From the NCBI RefSeq assembly GCF_003419895.1, contig NZ_QPMM01000001.1, forward strand, positions 744,001 to 808,000: a stretch of DNA of 64,000 bases, in the 5' to 3' direction. The notes under the pieces are model-generated. The model had not been told where the DNA came from, made no database searches, and saw only the letters and a program-made list of their open reading frames with translations. Position 1 is the stretch's first letter, and every line of letters begins with the position of its first letter. Source of the stretch: Chitinophaga silvatica (GTDB taxonomy: Bacteria; Bacteroidota; Bacteroidia; Chitinophagales; Chitinophagaceae). The position numbers and the translations under genes were made by a program. This document shows, piece by piece, positions 17,805-27,332 of this stretch.

Positions 17805-20800
17805 ATGTTGAATGAATTCAGTCGACTAGGACTTCATATTTTATCAACCAATCAACGCAAATGTATGCAAAAAATTGCTATTTGTGATCGGTATGCTCGT
17901 GGGAGCAACTGTCGCATTTCCGCCTTAACCTTCAGTAAAAGGCTAACTTTCATTTTCTTTACGCTTGTCGGCTTACTACAAATTTCTGCAAGTTGTCTTG
18001 CACAATCAGTGACTTTCTCAGGAAGAGATATTCCCTTAAAGCAAGTTTTTACTGAGGTAGAAAAACAAACAGGTTATCTGTTTTTCTGTGATGGTTCCCT
18101 TCTCAAGGCTGCAGCTCCGGCATCAGTCTCGGTTAAAAACATGCCTTTAAAGGAATTTTTAGCAGTGCTATTACAAGACCGACCTTTAAAATTTGCCATA
18201 GAAGATAAGGTGATCATTGTTTCCGGAAAATCTTCTACATCTACAACTGCAGCTAGTGTTACAGAAGCTCCCACTTCTATTAGTGGAGTGATACGTTCTA
18301 TAGAAGGTGAATTGTTGCCTGGTGTTTCCGTACGTATTAAAAATACAGTAACCGGAACTGTAACTTCTGCTACAGGTACATTTTACTTTAATCAGCTACC
18401 AGAAAATACAGTGTTACAACTGTCGATGTTAGGTTATGAGCCAATGGAAATTGGCACCCGAAAAACAGATAGAGGTTTTTCAGCCTATACTTTGAATCCT
18501 AACCAGGCAGAACTTATCATGGCACAGCCAGGCAATAATCTGGTGTTGAATATTACACTAAAGAAGAGAGGCTATGATATGGGGGATGTAGTGATAACCG
18601 GATATATGAACGTGAACAAAAAGAATTACGTTGGTGCTGTTTATTCTGTAAAAGCAGACGATATTAAAGTGGCAGGTGAAACCAGCATTGATCAGATGTT
18701 ACAAGGTGTTGTACCCGGCATGTCAGTAATGACGCAGTCTGGTCAAGTTGGTTCTACTCCCAAGATTCGAATCAGAGGTACCTCCACTATCCTGGGTAAC
18801 CAGGAACCAGTTTGGGTAGTAGATGGTGTAATTCAGAGAGATCCTTTACCTATACCCTCTAGTAGTGGCACATTGGGCAATGATATGGGAGAGTTAAGAT
18901 TAATTGCTTCTAATGCTATATCCTGGCTAAATCCAAATGATATTGAAACGATTACGGTACTGAAAGATGCATCGGCTACTGCTATCTATGGTTCACAAGC
19001 TGCAAATGGAGTAATTGTACTCACCACAAAAAAAGCACGGGCTGGAGATTTATCTGTATCATATAATACAAACCTTTCTATTGGGCAGCGACCTTCATAT
19101 AGTAACTTTAATCTGATGAATTCGCAGCAATTGATGCAGTTCTCAAAGGAAGTTTATGAGGCGCGTGATAGTTACAATGCTGAAGTCTTGCCGATAGGTT
19201 ATGCTGGTCTTATACAACAATTGCAACAAAAGGAAATTGATTATGCTACATATATTCAGCGTTATAGAAAACTGGAGAATCAGAATACCGACTGGTTTGC
19301 TTTGCTATTCCGTAATCCATTTAGTCAGAATCATAGTCTTAGCCTTTCTGGTGGTAGTGATAAGATCAGTACCCGGGCATCCTTCAATTTGCAACAACAG
19401 AATGGCGAAGCAAAAGGAAATGACCTGAAAACTTTTTCTGCATCTACTAATACTGTGCTTCGATTTGGTAGTCGCTTAACAATAAATGTCTCTCTGAATG
19501 CAAGCAGACGAGAAACAAACGGATTCGCCTACGGAGTTGATCCCTTTGGTTATGCCTATGGTACTGCCAGAACAATTCCTATGTATAACGATGATGGTAC
19601 GCTGTTTTATCACGACAAGACAGGAGAGGCAAGTACTGTTTTTACCAGCAATAATCGCTACCGTTATAATATCCAAAACGAGCTAAATAATACAGGAAAC
19701 AGAAACATAAATACAACATTGGCATCTACTGTGGATGCAAACCTACAGTTGTCTAAATATCTCCAGTATCAGGGGCTGTTTTCTTATAATCTTGCTACTA
19801 GCAGTGTTAAATCCTATGCCACAGAATTATCCTTCTATGCTACTCAGACAAGAGGATACGAATTTGGATCGGTAATCTCCAATTCTGTGCAGGAGCAGGC
19901 TAGCCGTTTGCCTTTTGGAGGACTTGTACAACACCAGAACGCTAATAATACAGCATACACCTGGAGAAATAGCCTCGTATATAATCGCTTATTTGCTTCC
20001 AAACATAGTGTAACCGTTCAAGGTGGAATTGAAGCACAATCAGCACTAATGCAAGGTAATAATGATACGCGTTACGGTTATCTACGTTATCGTGGGGAAA
20101 CCTATGCACCGGTTCCTTTGAATCCTGTAGTAAACGGTGTAAGCACACAAAATAATCTGTATGATAGGATGCGTATTAACTCAGGTATCGTAAATCTTCG
20201 CAGCAATACCCTGAGTGAATACTTTACCGCGGTTTATGGTTTTAATCAGCGTTATATTTTAAACTTCAACGCCAGACTGGACGCGTCCAATAGGTTCGGA
20301 CAGGATAAAAATAAGCAATTCCAGCCTACCTGGTCAGTAGGTGCAAAATGGCGTGCGGCTAATGAACAATTTTTAAGTTCCCAGAAATGGTTGAATGCAT
20401 TTGACCTGTCTGCAAGCTATGGTTATCAGGGTAATGCAGTTGAAGCGGTTTCTCCTTATTTAATTGCTACAGATGGTGGGCTGAGTGGACTATTTAATCA
20501 ATACATTCTTAATATTAAATCTTTGCCTTACCCAGATTTGGGCTGGGAGAAAACAAGAACCTGGAATTTAGGTATGGATTTATCTTTCCTGAATGGGCGT
20601 CTGAATGCCAGTGTGAATTGGTATAGGAAAACCAGCAACATTCTGGCATCAAGGCAAGTACTGATCGAAAATGGGATGAATTCAACTACGATTTTTGGCT
20701 CGCTCATGGAAAATACAGGATATGATATGATCGTTAGTGTAGTGCCGATTAAGACCAAGGATTTCATGTGGCAATTGTCTGTAAATACTGGTCTTGCCAG

Positions 20801-21536
20801 AAATAAGCTGGAACAAAACCAAAGAATAAATACTATAGACGACTACCTGAGTGGAAGTGCTATTGTTAACGGGCAGGCATATTCTACTTTTTATTCCTAT
20901 GCCTTTGCAGGTCTAAATAATACCAATGGTGTACCTAAGTTTAAGAATATGGATATTAAACCTACGTCTAATGATCTGGACTATCTGGTTAAATCAGGAA
21001 AACTTGAACCCGATTTTTCAGGAGGATTCAGTACCATAGTAAGATATAAAGGGATTTCACTGAGTACGCAACTAGCAATGGCATTCGGTAACCAAAAAAG
21101 GCTTCCGGTATTTTATGGTACTGCCGGAGCTCCAACACCAGAACAAAATGCACCTAAGTTATTGATGGACCGTTGGAAGAAACCTGGTGATGAGCAATAC
21201 ACAAATATTCCAGCAGTTCCGCCAGGAAATCCAAATAGGATAAATGTTCTTGTTCCAAGAATGACACCAGTGGCGATATCAGCTTATCAGCTATATAATC
21301 AATCGGATATTATGGTAGCTAATGCTGATTTTATTCGTTGCCGTCAGGTGGCATTGGGCTACCAGTTTACAACTGCAGTGTTGAAAAGAGTGCATCTGAA
21401 AAGTCTGAGTACTACGCTTAGCATGACTAATCCGTTTCTCGTCACATTCGATAAAGCATGGGGAGGATATGATCCAGAAACAAATGGATGGCCAGCCCGC
21501 AAGGTGACTTCATTATCCTTTAATACGACCTTCTAA
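17805..21536 (+). CDS. SusC-family TonB-dependent receptor with STN domain
   Basis: The frame gives 1243 aa from ATG 17805. A second ATG at 17865 (MQKIAICDRY) gives a more typical N-terminus before the signal segment RLTFIFFTLVGLLQISASCLAQ. Domains in order are STN at about 69-130, a carboxypeptidase-regulatory-like beta domain from about 158 (ISGVIRSIEGELLPGVSVRI), the plug with the SusC signature PVWVVDGVIQRDP, and the outer-membrane barrel to the C-terminal phenylalanine. It imports its substrate through the outer membrane using TonB energy and, through STN, signals to the preceding FecR. The substrate is unknown. Confidence 0.93.
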   Translation: MLNEFSRLGLHILSTNQRKCMQKIAICDRYARGSNCRISALTFSKRLTFIFFTLVGLLQISASCLAQSVTFSGRDIPLKQVFTEVEKQTGYLFFCDGSLLKAAAPASVSVKNMPLKEFLAVLLQDRPLKFAIEDKVIIVSGKSSTSTTAASVTEAPTSISGVIRSIEGELLPGVSVRIKNTVTGTVTSATGTFYFNQLPENTVLQLSMLGYEPMEIGTRKTDRGFSAYTLNPNQAELIMAQPGNNLVLNITLKKRGYDMGDVVITGYMNVNKKNYVGAVYSVKADDIKVAGETSIDQMLQGVVPGMSVMTQSGQVGSTPKIRIRGTSTILGNQEPVWVVDGVIQRDPLPIPSSSGTLGNDMGELRLIASNAISWLNPNDIETITVLKDASATAIYGSQAANGVIVLTTKKARAGDLSVSYNTNLSIGQRPSYSNFNLMNSQQLMQFSKEVYEARDSYNAEVLPIGYAGLIQQLQQKEIDYATYIQRYRKLENQNTDWFALLFRNPFSQNHSLSLSGGSDKISTRASFNLQQQNGEAKGNDLKTFSASTNTVLRFGSRLTINVSLNASRRETNGFAYGVDPFGYAYGTARTIPMYNDDGTLFYHDKTGEASTVFTSNNRYRYNIQNELNNTGNRNINTTLASTVDANLQLSKYLQYQGLFSYNLATSSVKSYATELSFYATQTRGYEFGSVISNSVQEQASRLPFGGLVQHQNANNTAYTWRNSLVYNRLFASKHSVTVQGGIEAQSALMQGNNDTRYGYLRYRGETYAPVPLNPVVNGVSTQNNLYDRMRINSGIVNLRSNTLSEYFTAVYGFNQRYILNFNARLDASNRFGQDKNKQFQPTWSVGAKWRAANEQFLSSQKWLNAFDLSASYGYQGNAVEAVSPYLIATDGGLSGLFNQYILNIKSLPYPDLGWEKTRTWNLGMDLSFLNGRLNASVNWYRKTSNILASRQVLIENGMNSTTIFGSLMENTGYDMIVSVVPIKTKDFMWQLSVNTGLARNKLEQNQRINTIDDYLSGSAIVNGQAYSTFYSYAFAGLNNTNGVPKFKNMDIKPTSNDLDYLVKSGKLEPDFSGGFSTIVRYKGISLSTQLAMAFGNQKRLPVFYGTAGAPTPEQNAPKLLMDRWKKPGDEQYTNIPAVPPGNPNRINVLVPRMTPVAISAYQLYNQSDIMVANADFIRCRQVALGYQFTTAVLKRVHLKSLSTTLSMTNPFLVTFDKAWGGYDPETNGWPARKVTSLSFNTTF

Positions 21537-21546
21537 TACTAATCGC

Positions 21547-22971
21547 ATGAAGTATAAATTATTAATATTAATATCTCTTTGCGTGCTGCTTGGATTTAGC
21601 AGTTGCAAGAAATTTCTGCAAGAACAATCGCAAAGTGAAGTGATTCCCAAAACTGCAAATGATTTCCGTGAATTATTGATGGGTTCTGGTTATATGCAAA
21701 AGGAAGAGCCCATGAACTTTCTTACACTCATGGATGATGATGTAGATTTTAATATTGATTGGGATTCAGGCAATGGACAAACTTATGTTGGGAGTTCAGG
21801 TGCTAAAAGATACTTTTATTACTATACCTGGCAGCCAAGATTATTTGAGACAAATGGATTAGGAGAAGTGATTAACGCAGATCCATCCACAACTGCGTAT
21901 TACCGCTTTTATGAATTGATAAAAGGTTGTAATGCTGTCCTGGATAATATTGACGGATCTATTGGCAGCCAACAGGAAAAAGACAGGGTAAAAGGAGAAG
22001 CATTGGCACTACGTTCTTTCTACTATTTCCGTTTGGTAAATATGTATGGTGCTCCATATAATAGTAGTCCAGATGCACTTGCTGTACCATTGAAACTAAA
22101 CTCCAATATTGTGATTGACAATATGCAGCAATCAACTGTGAAGGAAGTTTATGAACAAATACTAAAAGATCTTAAAACTGCGGCTACCCTGATGGACCCT
22201 TTACCTATAATACGTAGAGATTTTCACATCAATCAACCTGCAATTCATATTCTTTTATCAAGAGTATATCTTTTTATGGAAAAATGGCAGGATTGTATAA
22301 ACGAATCAAATAAGGTATTTGACCAGGGTGGAATATTGACTGATTTGACAGGGCTAACGACAGGCAACTACATTAGCTACAATAATGCTGAAATAGAATG
22401 GATGTATGGCGGAAATGCGCAAGGAGGAGGTACTGCTGAGTATATTCCTTCTGTTCAGTTTAGATCCATGTTTGATGTAAATGATATACGCGGAAAGTAT
22501 GGTTTCGCTATTTCTGGAGGCTCACCTATCATTACAAAATTCGTTACGTTAGGGTCATTTGTAACAGAAGCTGTACGTACAGCAGAAGCGTTGTTAAACA
22601 GGGCGGAAGCAAATGTGCAATTGGGAAATCTTGCTGAGGCAGGAAGGGATCTAAATGATTTGCGTCGTAATCGTATAATAGGATATCAGGACGAAAGTAT
22701 CAATGATAAAACGAATTTATTATTAGCGGTTCGCACTGAACGCCGAAAGGAATTATACATGGAAGGATTTCGCTGGTTTGACCTGCGCCGCTATGGTATG
22801 CCTGCTATTACTCATCGATATCAGAATGAAGTTGGAGAAGCGATTTTGCAGTATACATTGGCAGAAAAAGATCCTATGTATACATTGCCATTTCCAAACA
22901 GTCTATTGCTTAGAAATCCTGGGCTGAAACAAAATCCTTCCGGAACTATGGCCGATAGAGTTGGACACTAA
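21547..22971 (+). CDS. SusD/RagB family nutrient-binding lipoprotein
   Basis: The 474-aa protein has a lipoprotein signal peptide with Cys20 (LGFSSCKK). SusD features include FRELLMGSGYM near the N-terminus, the TPR-like AEALALRSFYYFRLVNMYG segment, and the C-terminal ERRKELYMEGFRWFDLRRYG. It sits 10 bp after the SusC gene, as usual. It forms the surface lid of the SusC receptor and binds the substrate outside the cell. Confidence 0.93.
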   Translation: MKYKLLILISLCVLLGFSSCKKFLQEQSQSEVIPKTANDFRELLMGSGYMQKEEPMNFLTLMDDDVDFNIDWDSGNGQTYVGSSGAKRYFYYYTWQPRLFETNGLGEVINADPSTTAYYRFYELIKGCNAVLDNIDGSIGSQQEKDRVKGEALALRSFYYFRLVNMYGAPYNSSPDALAVPLKLNSNIVIDNMQQSTVKEVYEQILKDLKTAATLMDPLPIIRRDFHINQPAIHILLSRVYLFMEKWQDCINESNKVFDQGGILTDLTGLTTGNYISYNNAEIEWMYGGNAQGGGTAEYIPSVQFRSMFDVNDIRGKYGFAISGGSPIITKFVTLGSFVTEAVRTAEALLNRAEANVQLGNLAEAGRDLNDLRRNRIIGYQDESINDKTNLLLAVRTERRKELYMEGFRWFDLRRYGMPAITHRYQNEVGEAILQYTLAEKDPMYTLPFPNSLLLRNPGLKQNPSGTMADRVGH

Positions 22972-22997
22972 TTACTAACACACAATACCATCATTAT

Positions 22998-23927
22998 ATG
23001 AAACATATATCTTTCATTAGTTTCATCTTCACTATATTTTTATTCTCCTGTTCAAAAAAGGAAACTGAAATCGGGGCACCTGTATCGATAAAGCCTGATT
23101 ATGTTTTGCCACAGGGGAATGCCCCCGATGCAGCAAATGCGCGGATTCAGCAACTCTATGATAAGTATGGTTCTTACTTTCTGTATAATTTTACACAGAA
23201 AGACTATGAATGGGTGCAATCTACTGGTAGTGGTAATTCGAAGTTGGATACAGCGGTACTTGGTGATCCTATTTATACAAGTGATATGCTGCAATTTCTG
23301 GACGATGTTTGGTTGAAGTTTTTACCAGAAGATTTCAAAAAGGGGAAGGGGATTCCTTATAGAGTATTTATGGCAGATGTGATCCGGCAATACAGACCAA
23401 ATTTCCCACCTGAATATACTTACTTGTATTTTGATTATAAGATAGTAGGCAAGGCTGTTGTTTTCCCAGGCATGAATAGTGATCTCCGTACAATGACGCC
23501 GGCTCAGAAAGTCGCTAAAAAGATTATCGTGACTTCTGCCATGTGGAGTTATTATATTGCTAATAATATCCTGGATATTCCATCTGAATTTTATGCGATT
23601 AGCAATTATACTTCCACGGCAGCTCCGGTAACCCCGTTGTCCTTACCAGCTAATATGATAGCTTACCGAACCAGAGGATTTCTACCAAGCAGTTATGATC
23701 CAACATTTGGTAATGCACTGGAATGGTATTATAGCTCTTATGCATGGGGAACGGCCAAAACTAATGATGCCAATAGTTTTATTACCAACATTACCCAAAG
23801 AACGGATGCTCAGATGGCTCCTTATCTTACCTATCCTCTTATTAAACAGAAGTTCGATCTGTTAGTTAATTATTACAAAACGAAATACAATATTGATGTT
23901 CGTGCAATTGCGAATGCAACCTATTAA
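22998..23927 (+). CDS. Substrate-import-associated metallohydrolase-like lipoprotein without visible HExxH
   Basis: The 309-aa protein has a lipoprotein signal with Cys18 (LFSCSKK). Length, position directly after SusD, and segments such as NARIQQLYDKYGSYFLYNF resemble the Bacteroidota import-associated zinc metallohydrolase lipoproteins. These normally contain an HExxH zinc site. None is present anywhere in this protein; the expected region reads KIIVTSAMWSYYIANN. It may be a catalytically inactive homolog acting as a binding component. Family membership is inferred from pattern and context, not from a search. Confidence 0.6.
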   Translation: MKHISFISFIFTIFLFSCSKKETEIGAPVSIKPDYVLPQGNAPDAANARIQQLYDKYGSYFLYNFTQKDYEWVQSTGSGNSKLDTAVLGDPIYTSDMLQFLDDVWLKFLPEDFKKGKGIPYRVFMADVIRQYRPNFPPEYTYLYFDYKIVGKAVVFPGMNSDLRTMTPAQKVAKKIIVTSAMWSYYIANNILDIPSEFYAISNYTSTAAPVTPLSLPANMIAYRTRGFLPSSYDPTFGNALEWYYSSYAWGTAKTNDANSFITNITQRTDAQMAPYLTYPLIKQKFDLLVNYYKTKYNIDVRAIANATY

Positions 23928-23937
23928 TCTCTAATCT

Positions 23938-23969
23938 CCTTTCGCCCGGGGCCAGTCCCCGGCGAAAGG
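23938..23969 (+). terminator. Intrinsic terminator/attenuator between SusCD unit and ABC unit
   Basis: CCTTTCGCC pairs with GGCGAAAGG, with an inner GGGG/CCCC pairing, followed by TTTCT. It lies just after the metallohydrolase-like gene and probably reduces read-through into the ABC genes. Confidence 0.65.
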
Positions 23970-24058
23970 TTTCTACACGACGAATTTTAATTGAACGTAA
24001 TATTTGCGTAAGCAACTGCTTATGCCTGGAATTTTATTTACTAAACAATCCGTAATGA

Positions 24059-24988
24059 ATGGAAAACGCCATTGTAAAAGTTGAAGATTTGTCTCATCGT
24101 TATGCTTCCCAGTGGGCAGTAAGAGACATAAATTTTGAAATCCACAACCAGGGAGTAGTGGGTTTGTTGGGTTCTAATGGTGCCGGAAAATCTACCACTA
24201 TGAATATCATTTGTGGGGTATTAAAGCAATCAAAAGGAGAGGTATTTATTAATGGGATCAACCTGAAAGACCACCCCGTAGAAGCGAAACGTAATATTGG
24301 CTTTATGCCACAGAAGTTACCGCTATACCTGGATTTTACAGTTGAAGAGTACCTTACCTATTGCGCTGATTTACGGATGGTAGAGAAATCCCAGATGAAA
24401 AAGGCTGTGCAGGATGTACTGGAAAGGTGTGGTGTCGCTCACTTTCGGGAGCGTTTACTCCGCAATCTTTCTGGTGGTTATCAGCAGCGGGTTGGAATCG
24501 CTCAGGCAATCGTGCATAACCCGAGGTTCGTCGTCCTGGATGAGCCAACGAATGGTCTTGATCCAAATCAGATTGTAGAAGTAAGGAACCTGATTAAGGA
24601 GATAGCAATTGATAGGTCTGTTCTGTTGTCAACACATATACTCACTGAAGTACAGGCAACCTGTAAAGAGATCAAAATGATTGAAGAAGGGCAAATGGTA
24701 TTTTCAGGAACATTGGAAATGTTTGATAATTACATTGAGCCCAATTCATTAATAGTTCAACTGGAAATACCACCTGCAAAAGAAGAATTACTAAAGATTC
24801 CAGGTGTCAGGTCATTTGAGGAATTGTCGCAATATCGTTTTAGGCTTGGATATGATGGAGAAAAGAAAACAGCTCAGGGAGTAGCTGAAACGAGTGTTAA
24901 CAGATCCTGGGGAATGACAGAGCTAATAATTGAAAAAAGTTCTCTGGACGCAGTTTTTGCCAGGTTGTCTAAAAAAAATACCAAATAA
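24059..24988 (+). CDS. ABC transporter ATP-binding protein
   Basis: The 309-aa protein has Walker A GSNGAGKST at residues 38-46, the signature LSGGYQQR at 137-144, and Walker B VVLDEPTNGLDPNQ with the catalytic Glu. The D-loop and the H-loop (LLSTHIL) follow. The C-terminal 90 residues are a regulatory extension common in ABC-2/GldA-type ATPases. It pairs with the permease 24 bp downstream. It hydrolyses ATP at the inner membrane for export or for another transport-linked process. Confidence 0.92.
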   Translation: MENAIVKVEDLSHRYASQWAVRDINFEIHNQGVVGLLGSNGAGKSTTMNIICGVLKQSKGEVFINGINLKDHPVEAKRNIGFMPQKLPLYLDFTVEEYLTYCADLRMVEKSQMKKAVQDVLERCGVAHFRERLLRNLSGGYQQRVGIAQAIVHNPRFVVLDEPTNGLDPNQIVEVRNLIKEIAIDRSVLLSTHILTEVQATCKEIKMIEEGQMVFSGTLEMFDNYIEPNSLIVQLEIPPAKEELLKIPGVRSFEELSQYRFRLGYDGEKKTAQGVAETSVNRSWGMTELIIEKSSLDAVFARLSKKNTK

Positions 24989-25012
24989 AGAAGTTAATAT
25001 AAAAGATATTCA

Positions 25013-27319
25013 ATGAGACAGATTTTAAAGATAGCGAAGGCAGAGCTATTCACTTTGTTTTATTCGCCAATCGCATGGATGATTCTGGTGGTTTTTACTT
25101 TTCAAACTGGATTTGTATATATAGATCATTTGGAAGAACTGTTACAGGCAAAGAAAATGGGATATCAGTTTGCCTTTTTATCCTCTGGTATATTTTCAGG
25201 AGGAAGAGGTTTGCTGGCTTCAGTTCAGAATTACCTATACCTCTATATGCCTCTATTGACAATGGCATTGATGAGCAGAGAGCTAAGTAGTGGATCTATC
25301 AAGTTGCTTTACTCATCTCCGATAACCTCTTCACAGATTATTCGTGGAAAGTACATTGCGATGTTAGCTTACAGTTTAGTATTAGTTGCTGTGTTGATGG
25401 TATATGTGGTGATTAGTATGTGTATTATAGAAAATTTTGAGCTTGCGCCTGTATTAGCTGGAATTTTAGCTGTGTATCTATTGATTGCTTCTTATGCCGC
25501 TATTGGGTTGTTTATGTCATCACTTACTTCCTATCAGGTGGTAGCTGCTCTGGGAACGCTTGTATTGCTGGGATTACTGAGTAATATGGGAAAGGTGTTG
25601 CAGGATGTAGAAGTGGTGCGTGATATCACTTATTGGTTATCTATTTCTGGCAGAGGAAATGAAATGATCAATGGTCTTATCTGCACAGAAGATATACTAT
25701 ACTTTTTCATAGTTATTTCGATGTTCCTGACATTAAGCGTTTTGAAATTGCAGGCCAATCGTACGCATGCTTCATTTTCCAAAGTTTGGAGCAGTTATGT
25801 TGTTGTGGTGATAGGGGCATTGGTATTAGGCTATGCTACCTCAAGACCTTTGCTGATGGCGTATTATGATACGACTGAAACTAAGAGAAATACACTTACG
25901 CCAAATAGCCAGGCAATCATGGCCAAACTGGATGGAGGTCTTACGATTACCACTTATGTAAATCTACTGGATCGCGAGGTTTACCATGGTTTACCTAAGG
26001 AAGTAAATACCGACAAGGAAAGGTTAAAACAATACATTCGTTTTAAACCTGAAACGAAACTAAAGTACGTATACTATTATGATTCATCCAGCAATAATCG
26101 CCGTATTCAAATGGTCTACAAGAATAAGTCGCTTGCAGAAATCGCCGAGAAAGAAGCAGATGCGATGAATTTGAATATAAAAAATTTCCTGACACCTGAG
26201 CAAATAAGGAAACAGATCGACCTGCGTGATGAAGGGAATACTTTTGTGCGAGTAATAGAAAGAGAAAATGGCCAAAAAGGATTCCTCAGGATTTATGATG
26301 ACATGACCAAGTTTCCTACTGAAACTGAGATAACTGCTGTCTTCAAACGTATGGTAATGAAATTACCCAGGGTGGCTTTCTTACAAGGGCATGGAGAGAG
26401 ATCTATTTCCGGAGACAGGAATCGGGATTATACATTGTTTTCTTCTGTAAAAACCTTTCGCCATTCTCTTACCAATCAGGGCTGCGATGTTGAATCTATT
26501 GATCTTTCCGGAAGTAAACAGATTCCAAAAGAAGTGGATATAATCGTTATCGCGGATATGCAGGTGCCATTGGATTCTGTTTCTAAAACTAAATTGGATG
26601 CATATGTAGCAAATGGTGGTAATCTAGTGGTGACACTGAAGCCGGGTTCTGCTGTTATGGAGAACTTTATTGCTCAGTTTGGAGTGAAAACCATACCAGG
26701 TCAGTTAGTTCAGCCGAAAATGGACGATCCGGCAAATGCTGTTATATGTAGGCCAACTCCACAAGGTAAGGCCTTAGCGCCAATCTTTGAAATGATGAAC
26801 AAAGGTGGCCATCCCGCTTATATTGGAATGGTGAAAGCTGCCGGACTTATAATGGCGGAAGATAAAGGCTTTAAGGGTATTCCTGTTCTTCTGACTGATA
26901 CCTCGAAGACCTGGAATGAATTACAAACCATTGATTTTGTAAATGATACTGCTACACTGGATGTTACTACAGGAGAAAAGGCAGATAGGTTCGTTACTGC
27001 GATGGCCCTGACAAGGAAGGTGGGTGCAAAAGAGCAGCGAATTATGATCGTGGGAGATGCAGACTGTATTAGTAACAGCGGAATGAAGCCTCCAATCAGA
27101 CGCTATGGTGCCTCTAATTTTAATATGATTCCAGGAATGTTTCATTGGTTGTCTTATGGCACGGTACCAGTTGATGTAAGTCGTCCGAATTCAACAGATA
27201 ATAATATCTCCATTACAAAAGGGAGCTACAATGTGATGAAATATGGTTTAATGGGTGTAATTCCAGGCTTAATACTGGTTGGAAGCACCATTTTACTTAT
27301 CAGAAGAAGAAGGAAGTAA
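25013..27319 (+). CDS. ABC-2 permease fused to GldG-like auxiliary domain
   Basis: The 768-aa protein has about six membrane helices in residues 1-245 (ABC-2 permease part). A helix near 255-275 leads into a large extracytoplasmic GldG/ABC_transp_aux-like region that includes KRNTLTPNSQAIMAKLDG, RVAFLQGHGERS and VDIIVIADMQVPLDS. A C-terminal helix ends in IRRRRK. The layout combines the roles of GldF and GldG in one chain. With the upstream ATPase it would form a complete ABC-2 transporter. The cargo is unknown; a link to gliding is not implied by sequence alone. Confidence 0.82.
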   Translation: MRQILKIAKAELFTLFYSPIAWMILVVFTFQTGFVYIDHLEELLQAKKMGYQFAFLSSGIFSGGRGLLASVQNYLYLYMPLLTMALMSRELSSGSIKLLYSSPITSSQIIRGKYIAMLAYSLVLVAVLMVYVVISMCIIENFELAPVLAGILAVYLLIASYAAIGLFMSSLTSYQVVAALGTLVLLGLLSNMGKVLQDVEVVRDITYWLSISGRGNEMINGLICTEDILYFFIVISMFLTLSVLKLQANRTHASFSKVWSSYVVVVIGALVLGYATSRPLLMAYYDTTETKRNTLTPNSQAIMAKLDGGLTITTYVNLLDREVYHGLPKEVNTDKERLKQYIRFKPETKLKYVYYYDSSSNNRRIQMVYKNKSLAEIAEKEADAMNLNIKNFLTPEQIRKQIDLRDEGNTFVRVIERENGQKGFLRIYDDMTKFPTETEITAVFKRMVMKLPRVAFLQGHGERSISGDRNRDYTLFSSVKTFRHSLTNQGCDVESIDLSGSKQIPKEVDIIVIADMQVPLDSVSKTKLDAYVANGGNLVVTLKPGSAVMENFIAQFGVKTIPGQLVQPKMDDPANAVICRPTPQGKALAPIFEMMNKGGHPAYIGMVKAAGLIMAEDKGFKGIPVLLTDTSKTWNELQTIDFVNDTATLDVTTGEKADRFVTAMALTRKVGAKEQRIMIVGDADCISNSGMKPPIRRYGASNFNMIPGMFHWLSYGTVPVDVSRPNSTDNNISITKGSYNVMKYGLMGVIPGLILVGSTILLIRRRRK

Positions 27320-27332
27320 ATCTATACTTGTA

